Origin: Herbiconiux sp. A18JL235
GTDB taxonomy: Bacteria > Actinomycetota > Actinomycetes > Actinomycetales > Microbacteriaceae
DNA length: 64,000 bases
Assembly: GCF_040939305.1 (NCBI RefSeq)
Contig: NZ_CP162511.1
Location: 3,534,001-3,598,000, forward strand
Reading direction: 5' to 3'
The translations under genes were made by a program, and so were the position numbers. Numbering within the stretch: the first letter of the stretch is position 1; each line of letters opens with the position of its first letter. A model generated the notes under the pieces. The model had not been told where the DNA came from. It saw only the letters and a program-made list of their open reading frames with translations, and did not search any database. Below are positions 57,928-64,000 of this stretch, one piece after another.

Positions 57928-57983
57928 TTCTTGCGGACGAAGTCCGTGAAGAAGTGCGTGTCGACGGATTTCGTCCGCAAGAA
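57928..57983. repeat. 56-bp inverted-repeat element, copy B
   Basis: TTCTTGCGGACGAAGTCCGT (57928-57947), a 16-nt loop and ACGGATTTCGTCCGCAAGAA (57964-57983) pair at 19 of 20. It has the same plan as copy A at 39967-40022. Relative to copy A, position 12 of the left arm changes A to G and its partner changes T to C, keeping the pair. It lies between convergent radA and the esterase gene. Confidence 0.92.
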
Positions 57984-57995
57984 CGTCGTGGGCGG

Positions 57996-59585
57996 CTAGA
58001 CGTGGGGGCGGAAGGCCTGCCACGCGCGGCGTCGCGAGCCACGCGGGTCTGACTCGACGCGGTCGACGACGTCGATCACGAGCGTGCGGCGGTTCTTCTC
58101 GGAGTAGCGAGGCCAGAGGCGCTCGTCGACCATGCCGTCGCGGGCGAAGGCGAGCCAGTGGGCGCGCATCCGTCGGCTGGTCTCCTTGAACGAACGGCGA
58201 CCGCCCAGCGCCGTCATGGTGCGGCCGAACCACCCGTCGAGCCGGTCGAAGATCGCGTAGAGCTCGAGTCCGTGGGTGGCGTCGAAGCCGGCCAGACGCA
58301 CCAGCCGGGGCGCGATGTCGAAGCGGTAGAAGTGCACCGGCGCGAAGCGCGAGTGGCGCTCGGCGACCTTCACCGAGGGGTACCAGAAGGCGAAGTCGCC
58401 CCCGAAGTCGGCTGCGGCGCGCTTGGCCGGGAGACCAGGGTATTCCGCCTTGATCGCCTTGCGCGCGCCCTTCTTCGTGCGGGCGAAGATCGCACGGATG
58501 CGCTTCGGCGTCGTCGCGAGGATGTCGAGGCGCCCGACGAACACCGACCCCTCCCGGTCGTTCGTGCCGATGATGAGCGGTACCCGAGCCGCTCGCCCCT
58601 CCTTGAAGGCGTCGAGCGGGCGCTCGGGCAACAGGTCGCCGTCGATGACGGGGGACAGGACGATGGTGCCGGGATGCGCATCCGGGGTGCGCAGGCTGAG
58701 CGCCGTCGCCGCAGCCACCAGGTCGGCGGCGTCGGCGTCGAGCAGCACCTGGCCACCGAGGTCGTCGGAGGTGGCGTCGACGGCGTCGGTGTCGATCGAC
58801 TCGAGCAGCAGTTCGAGGAACTCCTCGGCCCACACCGCGGTGACCGCGGGCGGATAGACCGCGTTCGCGGGCGAGCTCTGTGCGATGGCGCGGTCGAACA
58901 GGCCGTGCGCCGAAGGGGTCGCCATGAGGGTGGTGACGGCGTTCGCCCCTGCCGACTCGCCGAACAGCGTGACGTTCGCCGGGTCACCCCCGAAGGCGGC
59001 GATGTTCTCGCGCACCCAGGCCAGCGCCGAGACCTGGTCGCGGAGGCCGAGGTTCGACTCGATCGGGCGCTCAGGCGTGGAGTACCGCGTGAGGTCGAGG
59101 TAGCCGAGGGCGCCGAGCCGGTAGTTGAAGCTCACGTAGACGACGCCGCCCTCGCGCACGAGGGTCTCGCCGTTGTGCGGGTGCTCGGCCGAGGAGCCGA
59201 CGCTGTAGGCCCCTCCGTGGATGAAGACCGTCACCGGCAGCGACCGGGCCTCCGTGGCCGGTCGCAGTACGTTGACCGTGAGGCAGTCCTCCGACATCAC
59301 CGTGCGCGCCGAGCTGCCGACGAAGTTGCCGTCGCGCGACTGCATCGCGACCGGCCCGAACCGCTGAGCGTCGCGGACCCCTCGCCACGGCAGGGCGGGC
59401 CTGGGAGCCCTCAGGCGGAGCCCGCCCACGGGCGCCGCAGCGTACGGGATGCCGCGCCACCAGCGCAGCCCCCTCCGCTCGGCGCCCCGCACGAGGCCCG
59501 ACGCCGTGGGTACGACCAGCGGATGCGCGGCGGGCCCACCGGGCTCGTCAGGGATGCCGGGGTCGTGATCGGAGGGCGCGTGCAC
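57996..59585 (-). CDS. type B carboxylesterase
   Basis: A 529-residue serine hydrolase of the type B carboxylesterase family. The N-terminal RWWRGIPYAAAP and EDCLTVNVLRP lead to the oxyanion region VFIHGGAY. The nucleophile elbow is GESAGANA at about residue 218. The acidic and His members lie further on, with His in DATHGLE at about residue 420. No signal peptide is seen, so it may be cytoplasmic. The substrate is unknown. It converges on radA. Confidence 0.92.
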   Translation of the reverse strand: MHAPSDHDPGIPDEPGGPAAHPLVVPTASGLVRGAERRGLRWWRGIPYAAAPVGGLRLRAPRPALPWRGVRDAQRFGPVAMQSRDGNFVGSSARTVMSEDCLTVNVLRPATEARSLPVTVFIHGGAYSVGSSAEHPHNGETLVREGGVVYVSFNYRLGALGYLDLTRYSTPERPIESNLGLRDQVSALAWVRENIAAFGGDPANVTLFGESAGANAVTTLMATPSAHGLFDRAIAQSSPANAVYPPAVTAVWAEEFLELLLESIDTDAVDATSDDLGGQVLLDADAADLVAAATALSLRTPDAHPGTIVLSPVIDGDLLPERPLDAFKEGRAARVPLIIGTNDREGSVFVGRLDILATTPKRIRAIFARTKKGARKAIKAEYPGLPAKRAAADFGGDFAFWYPSVKVAERHSRFAPVHFYRFDIAPRLVRLAGFDATHGLELYAIFDRLDGWFGRTMTALGGRRSFKETSRRMRAHWLAFARDGMVDERLWPRYSEKNRRTLVIDVVDRVESDPRGSRRRAWQAFRPHV

Positions 59586-59673
59586 CCGGGCATGCTAGCG
59601 CTGCGAGATGAATCGCGCGTGTCACCCTCACGGGGAGCGGAGACCCGGCTCCTTCGTGTCGATCACGAGGCGA

Positions 59674-59787
59674 TCACGCCGCCACCAGGATGCCCGAGGG
59701 GTTCTCGACGGGCGTGCCATCGGGCTCGGTGCCGGTCTCGGGGTCGATCTCGTCGGGGTCGGGCACTGTGGTCTCGGGGTCGGTCAT
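59674..59787 (-). CDS. 37-residue acidic peptide
   Basis: A very short gene that encodes 37 residues. It is acidic and Pro/Thr-rich (MTDPETTVPDPDEIDPETG) and ends DGTPVENPSGILVAA. I recall similar small acidic proteins ending in this way in Microbacteriaceae, but no function is known. The start ATG at 59787 has AAGGA about 10 nt upstream. The frame has uniformly GC-rich third positions, which favours a real gene over chance. Confidence 0.5.
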   Translation of the reverse strand: MTDPETTVPDPDEIDPETGTEPDGTPVENPSGILVAA

Positions 59788-60003
59788 GATGATCATCCTT
59801 CCGTCGTGACTCTGCACGCTACGCCTGACCGGCCGAGATCGGCGACGACTCCGCGTGCTTCCTTCGTGCGCTCGATGTCTCGGCGGTTCCCGAAAGGACA
59901 GGGGGGCAACAGTTGGCTAGTGGAACAATCCATCGAAAGGGGGATGGTCGATGCGGCGGCACGGACTTAGCGTGACTCTCGACGCAATGAAAAGGGGCAT
60001 GAG

Positions 60004-60426
60004 GTGGTCGAGATCGACAGACGCACACTGATTCAGGGGGCGGTGTGGAGTGCGCCCGTCGTCGCGGTCGCCGCGGCGACGCCGATGGCGGCAGCCTCGG
60101 AGAGTGGCCCATCGGTGAGGTTCAGTGTGACCGAAGACCCGAACACCGGGTTCCCCGTCGTCGTGATCGTCGTCACGGTCTACTCGTCGGATGACGTGGT
60201 CGCTCCAGGGGTCGCGGTCGTCAGCCAGCAGGCCGCTCCGGGGAGCGAACCGCCGGAGTGGTTGACCTCCACGACGACCGATCCTCCGGAGATCACCGAT
60301 GGCAACGGCCAGGTGACCTTCCTCTGGACCCGGTCGGCGTACGTCGGTCTCGCCTACCGGGCCATCGCGACCCTCGGCCCGAGCCGCGTGGTGATCGAGC
60401 GATTCCCCACCCTGGCTCCGGAGTGA
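60004..60426 (+). CDS. Tat-exported Ig-like protein
   Basis: A 140-residue exported protein. The twin-arginine signal DRRTLIQGAVWSAPVVAVAAATPMAAA covers residues 5-31 (motif RRTLIQ). The mature domain reads as one immunoglobulin-like beta sandwich, with GNGQVTFLWT as a Big-1-type strand. It may be a surface or cell-wall protein. The start is GTG with GGGG upstream. A -10-like TAGCGT at 59968-59973 lies in the 216-bp gap before it. Confidence 0.75.
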   Translation: MVEIDRRTLIQGAVWSAPVVAVAAATPMAAASESGPSVRFSVTEDPNTGFPVVVIVVTVYSSDDVVAPGVAVVSQQAAPGSEPPEWLTSTTTDPPEITDGNGQVTFLWTRSAYVGLAYRAIATLGPSRVVIERFPTLAPE

Positions 60427-60462
60427 CCCGGGGCGGATCGAGCCGAGGACGCGGCAGTCCGG

Positions 60463-61149
60463 TCAGTTCAGGAGGAACTGCTGGGTGGTGGCGGAGGGGA
60501 TGCCGGCGACGGACACGGTGAGGTGGTAGGAAGCACCGCCGGCCGGGACGGCGGGGCGGTCGGCGGAGCCGCAGGTGTCAGGGGCGGAGCGGGTGCGGTC
60601 CCAGGTGAAGGGGGTCGACGAGACGGCGACTCCCGGGTCGAGCAGCGCTTCGGCGTCGACGGGGTCGGTCTGGCAGTCGGTCGAGGTCCAGTAGGTCTCG
60701 GTGCCGCTCGTGATCGTGTACACCTGCTGCGTGGTGCCCGCGTTGACGGTGCACGAGACCGGGCCGGTGTTGGTGATGGTGAACGAGATCTGCGGGTTCG
60801 CGCCTGCGGCGTAGTTCGTGGCGTCGGTGACCGGCACGACCGAGATGTTCTCGGGCAGGCACGGGTCGCCCGCCACCGCCCCGGAACCCGCGGCCGCGGC
60901 ATCCGCGCCCTCGAGCGAGCCCGCCGCGGGCGTCGAATCGGCGTCGGGCGCCTCCGACGAGACCGAGGGGCCGGGAGTCGCACCCGCACCCGCCGGGGTT
61001 CCGCCCTCGGCCCCGGCGCCGGGGCCGGGCCGCACGACGATGAGAACGACGATCGCGACGATGGCGACGAGCACGAACAGCACGACGAGCCGTCGTCGCC
61101 AGTACACGCGCTTCGGCTGCGGGCCCACCGGATGCCTGATCGTCGACAT
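60463..61149 (-). CDS. membrane-anchored extracellular protein
   Basis: A 228-residue protein with one N-terminal membrane span (RLVVLFVLVAIVAIVVLIVV at about residues 20-39) and a low-complexity Ala/Gly/Pro linker to about residue 90. A secreted beta-rich domain follows, with four Cys at DPCLPEN, SCTV, TDCQT and DTCGS, probably two disulfides. The composition recalls extracellular binding proteins of the DUF4232 type, but I do not claim it. It converges with the Tat-exported gene at 60004. Confidence 0.72.
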   Translation of the reverse strand: MSTIRHPVGPQPKRVYWRRRLVVLFVLVAIVAIVVLIVVRPGPGAGAEGGTPAGAGATPGPSVSSEAPDADSTPAAGSLEGADAAAAGSGAVAGDPCLPENISVVPVTDATNYAAGANPQISFTITNTGPVSCTVNAGTTQQVYTITSGTETYWTSTDCQTDPVDAEALLDPGVAVSSTPFTWDRTRSAPDTCGSADRPAVPAGGASYHLTVSVAGIPSATTQQFLLN

Positions 61150-61260
61150 AGCCACAGGGTAACCAGCGGATGCGCGACGACCGCGCGCATCCGCCGTGAG
61201 TCGCGAGGCCCGACCCTGCGAATCCGCCGAGTCGGGCCCCGCGGGCTCAGACGGGTGGCC

Positions 61261-61668
61261 TCACGCCGGGGCCTGCGCCAGACCGAAGGCGGCGAGCTCG
61301 GCGTCGTCGAGCATCCGTGACCTGATGAGGAAACGCTTGCCCTCGGGGGCCTCGATCGAGAACCCGCTCCCCCGCCCGTCGACGAGGTCGATGGTGAGGT
61401 GCGTGTACTTCCAGTACTCGAACTGCGACCGCGACATGTACACCTCCACGGGGTGGATGCCCTCGACGTGCAGCGTGCCGAGCAGTACATCGGCGGCACC
61501 GACCCGGAACATGCCCACGGGATAGCACATCGGAGACGAGCCGTCGCAGCATCCGCCCGACTGGTGGAACATGAGCTGCCCGTGGGTGGCGGCGAGGTGC
61601 CTGAGCATCTCGGCCGCCGCATCCGTCACCCCCACCCGCGAGTAGCCGGCCGCGCCGCCCTCGGGCAT
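61261..61668 (-). CDS. DUF779 protein, partner of acetaldehyde dehydrogenase
   Basis: A 135-residue protein of DUF779. The metal-like motif HQSGGCCDGSSPMCYP is at about residue 38, with clustered Cys residues, followed by EVYMSRSQFEYWKYTHLTID in pieces. This family is regularly encoded next to aldehyde dehydrogenases of the acetaldehyde type. Its ATG overlaps the dehydrogenase stop by one base (TGATG), so the two are translationally coupled. Its exact role is unknown. Confidence 0.9.
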   Translation of the reverse strand: MPEGGAAGYSRVGVTDAAAEMLRHLAATHGQLMFHQSGGCCDGSSPMCYPVGMFRVGAADVLLGTLHVEGIHPVEVYMSRSQFEYWKYTHLTIDLVDGRGSGFSIEAPEGKRFLIRSRMLDDAELAAFGLAQAPA

Positions 61669-63248
61669 CAGAAGAACCCCATGGGCCCGTCGGCGTACGA
61701 CACGAGCAGGTTCTTCGTCTGCTGGTAGTGATCGAGCATCATGCGGTGGTTCTCACGCCCGATGCCCGACTGCTTGTAGCCGCCGAAGGCCGCGTGCGCC
61801 GGGTACTGGTGGTAGGTGTTCGACCACACCCGCCCGGCCTGGATCGCCCGGCCCGCGCGGTAGAGCTGCGAGCCCGACCGCGACCACACCCCGGCTCCGA
61901 GACCGTAGAGCGTGTCGTTGGCGATGGAGATGGCGTCGTCGTAGTCGTCGAAGCTCGTGAGGGCGAGCACGGGGCCGAAGATCTCCTCCTGGAAGATGCG
62001 CATGTCGTTGGTGCCCTCGAAGACCGTCGGCTGCACGTAGAAACCGCCCGAGAGCTCACCGCCGAGGTCTGCCCTCTCACCGCCCGTGAGCAGGCGGGCG
62101 CCGCCCTGCTTGCCGATGTCCATGTACGACAGGATCTTCTCGAGCTGGTCGTTCGAGGCCTGCGCTCCGATCATCGTGGAGGTGTCGAGCGGGTTGCCCT
62201 GCTTCACCTTCGCCACCCGGTCGAGGCCGTCGGCGACGAAGCCGTCGTAGATCGAGCGCTGCACGAGCGCTCGCGACGGACAGGTGCACACCTCACCCTG
62301 GTTCAGGGCGAAGAAGGTGAAGCCCTCGAGCGCCTTGTCGTAGAAGGAGTCCTTCTCGTCGGCGACGTCGGCGAAGAACACGTTCGGGCTCTTGCCGCCG
62401 AGCTCGAGGGTGACCGGGATGAGGTTCTCGCTCGCGTACTGCATGATGAGTCGCCCGGTGGTGGTCTCGCCGGTGAACGCGATCTTGCGGATGTTCTTGT
62501 GCGACGCCAGCGGAGCCCCGGCCTCGATGCCGAAGCCGTTGACGATGTTGAGCACGCCGGCCGGCAGCAGGTCTTCGATGAGCCCGAGCAGCACGTGGAT
62601 CGACGCGGGGGTCTGCTCGGCGGGCTTCAGCACCACGCAGTTGCCCGCGGCGAGCGCCGGCGCCAGCTTCCAGACCGCCATGAGGATGGGGAAGTTCCAC
62701 GGGATGATCTGCCCCACGACCCCGAGCGGCTCGTGGAAGTGATAGGCGACCGTGTCGTGGTCGAGCTCGGAGATGCCCCCCTCCTGGGCCCGGATGCAGC
62801 CGGCGAAGTAGCGGAAGTGGTCGATGGCGAGCGGGATGTCGGCGGCGAGCGTCTCGCGCACCGGCTTGCCGTTCTCCCAGGTCTCGGCGACGGCGAGCAG
62901 CTCGAGGTTCGCCTCCATGCGGTCGGCGATCTTGTTCAGGATGACGGCGCGCTCGGCGACGCTGGTCTTGCCCCAGCTCTCGAACGCTTTCCAGCCGGCG
63001 TCGACAGCCGCATCCACGTCGGCCGCCGTGCCGCGCGCGACCTCGGTGAAGACCTTGCCGGTGATCGGCGTGGGGTTCTGGAAGTACTGGCCGGAGGTCG
63101 GCGGCACGTAGCGCCCGCCGATGTAGTTGTCGTAGCGGGGTTTGAAGCTGACGACGGACCCCTCGGTGCCGGGGTTCGCGTAGACGGTCGAACCGGGCGC
63201 CGCGGGGGCTGCCTCGGCCTGGGTCTCGGGACGATCGATGATGGTCAT
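61668..63248 (-). CDS. NAD-dependent aldehyde dehydrogenase (acetaldehyde type)
   Basis: A 526-residue aldehyde dehydrogenase that oxidises aldehydes, probably acetaldehyde, to acids. It has the NAD motif [11 protein letters not shown] at about residue 255, the catalytic Glu in LELGGKSPN and the catalytic Cys in GEVCTCPSR at about residue 313. The C-terminal [10 protein letters not shown] and [13 protein letters not shown] are conserved. The ATG has AAGGAG 4 nt upstream. It is coupled to DUF779 and divergent from the NAD(P)-dependent oxidoreductase at 63405. Confidence 0.95.
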   Translation of the reverse strand: MTIIDRPETQAEAAPAAPGSTVYANPGTEGSVVSFKPRYDNYIGGRYVPPTSGQYFQNPTPITGKVFTEVARGTAADVDAAVDAGWKAFESWGKTSVAERAVILNKIADRMEANLELLAVAETWENGKPVRETLAADIPLAIDHFRYFAGCIRAQEGGISELDHDTVAYHFHEPLGVVGQIIPWNFPILMAVWKLAPALAAGNCVVLKPAEQTPASIHVLLGLIEDLLPAGVLNIVNGFGIEAGAPLASHKNIRKIAFTGETTTGRLIMQYASENLIPVTLELGGKSPNVFFADVADEKDSFYDKALEGFTFFALNQGEVCTCPSRALVQRSIYDGFVADGLDRVAKVKQGNPLDTSTMIGAQASNDQLEKILSYMDIGKQGGARLLTGGERADLGGELSGGFYVQPTVFEGTNDMRIFQEEIFGPVLALTSFDDYDDAISIANDTLYGLGAGVWSRSGSQLYRAGRAIQAGRVWSNTYHQYPAHAAFGGYKQSGIGRENHRMMLDHYQQTKNLLVSYADGPMGFF

Positions 63249-63327
63249 GAGTGCTCCTTGTCGACGACGGTGTCGGATGCGCCGACGCTACGCCGCCGGA
63301 GGTTGCACCTCGTTGCATCCTCCTTGG

Positions 63328-63379
63328 TTGACAGATGGTCAGACCAACGTCTACCGTTGTGCCATCGATGGTCTGACCA
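63328..63379 (+). promoter_or_regulatory. promoter with two FadR-type operators
   Basis: TTGACA (63328-63333), an 18-nt spacer and TACCGT (63352-63357) form a promoter for the gene at 63405. TGGTCAGACCA (63336-63346) lies in the spacer, and TGGTCTGACCA (63369-63379) lies just downstream of the start. Both fit the TGGTCNGACCA core of FadR-subfamily GntR repressors. Their centres are 33 bp apart, about three helical turns, which suits cooperative repression. Confidence 0.75.
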
Positions 63380-63404
63380 TCAGCCATACGAAGGAGTAGA
63401 TACC

Positions 63405-64000
63405 GTGAACCTCTTCACGCTCATGCAGAAGCGCACCGCCGAGGCCGGCCCGATCCGCGTCGGTGTCATCGGCGCCGGCAAGTTCTCGTCGATGTTCCTC
63501 ACGCAAGCCGTCGGCAGCGACAACATCCACGTCGTCGGTGTCGCCGACATCGACGTGACGAAGGCCACGGCAGCCCTCGCCCGCACCGGCTGGCCCGCCG
63601 AGCGCTACGCCGCCGTCAGTCTCGACGAGGCACTCCGCACCGGCGGCACCGCGGTGATCGACAGCTCCGACGCCCTGCTCACCCACCCGCAGGTCGAGGT
63701 CATCCTCGAGATCACCGGCAATCCGCTGGTCGGCACGTACCACGCCGTCACCGCGATCGACAACGGCAAGCACGTCATCATGGTGAACGTCGAGGCCGAC
63801 TGCATGGTGGGCCCGCTGCTGCAGCGCCGCGCCCAGGCCGCCGGCGTCATCTACGCCATGGCCTACGGCGACCAGCCCGCCCTCATCTGCGAGCTCGTCG
63901 ACTGGTGCCGCACGGTCGGCTTCGACGTGGTGGCCGCCGGCAAGGGCACCAAGTACCTGCCCGAGTACAACTACTCCACCCCCGACACCGTGTGGAACTA
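63405..64000 (+). CDS. NAD(P)-dependent oxidoreductase, cut by window end
   Basis: The first 198 codons of a protein whose N-terminus carries a Rossmann fold, with GVIGAGKFSSM at residues 20-30. It resembles the homoserine dehydrogenase-like oxidoreductases that often carry a C-terminal SAF domain and occur in sugar-acid or polyol degradation clusters. The GTG at 63405 has AAGGAG 9 nt upstream. Two FadR-type operators suggest that it is induced by a small metabolite. The gene continues past the window end, so the family call rests on the first part only. Confidence 0.8.
   Translation, partial: MNLFTLMQKRTAEAGPIRVGVIGAGKFSSMFLTQAVGSDNIHVVGVADIDVTKATAALARTGWPAERYAAVSLDEALRTGGTAVIDSSDALLTHPQVEVILEITGNPLVGTYHAVTAIDNGKHVIMVNVEADCMVGPLLQRRAQAAGVIYAMAYGDQPALICELVDWCRTVGFDVVAAGKGTKYLPEYNYSTPDTVWN

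Overview
The window is GC-rich and reads as a chromosome segment of an actinobacterium, most probably family Microbacteriaceae. The evidence is the rRNA sequence, the rpoB-rpoC-(membrane protein)-rpsL-rpsG-fusA-tuf order, frequent GTG/TTG starts, many -10 boxes (TANNNT) lying 6-8 nt upstream of a start codon (leaderless mRNAs), and actinobacterial families such as DUF3107, DUF4916, Nei2 with Lhr, and a DevR/DevS-like pair. The genus cannot be fixed by eye.

Positions 1-20561 form an almost entirely minus-strand block of information-processing genes. Reading from high to low coordinates it holds rpoB, rpoC, a proline-rich membrane protein, rpsL, rpsG, fusA, tuf, two small genes, tyrS, and then an rRNA operon (16S, tRNA-free spacer, 23S cut by the window edge). 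Clear promoters precede rpoB (20746-20774), rpsL (11895-11923) and the 16S gene (5021-5048). Strong terminators follow tuf and rpoC.

Positions 20800-31400 are a mosaic of short units: a spermidine-synthase-like protein, a PQQ-type sugar dehydrogenase lipoprotein, a TPR-like protein, a SprT-like metalloprotein, a Tat-exported beta-propeller, DUF427, DUF1684, a DEAD-box RNA helicase with a structured leader, a YdeI-like protein and a NUDIX-like protein. A repeat-rich gap at 24417-24880 contains an 8-copy heptamer array and two related palindromes.

Positions 31500-48600 hold DNA repair and metabolism: lhr-nei (overlapping), YjbR, an esterase, a Cys-tRNA deacylase, a HAD hydrolase, DUF2071-DUF3107, thyA-folA, msrB-msrA, a membrane-anchored molybdopterin oxidoreductase, two RibD-C-type reductases, and tRNA-Ser(CGA). 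Positions 48600-64000 hold a potassium channel, a class III phosphodiesterase, a Stealth-family phosphotransferase, a lipoprotein, an oxygenase-like protein, a two-component pair that keeps the DevS haem ligands and the DevR phosphorylation triad, radA, a type B carboxylesterase, exported proteins, DUF779-aldehyde dehydrogenase, and the start of an NAD(P)-dependent oxidoreductase under two FadR-type operators.

The observations most worth follow-up are two copies of an identically built 56-bp inverted-repeat element (39967-40022 and 57928-57983) with a compensatory base-pair change, the DevS/DevR-like haem sensor pair, a perfect inverted repeat over the rpoBC promoter, and the FadR-type operator pair 33 bp apart centre to centre at 63336-63379.
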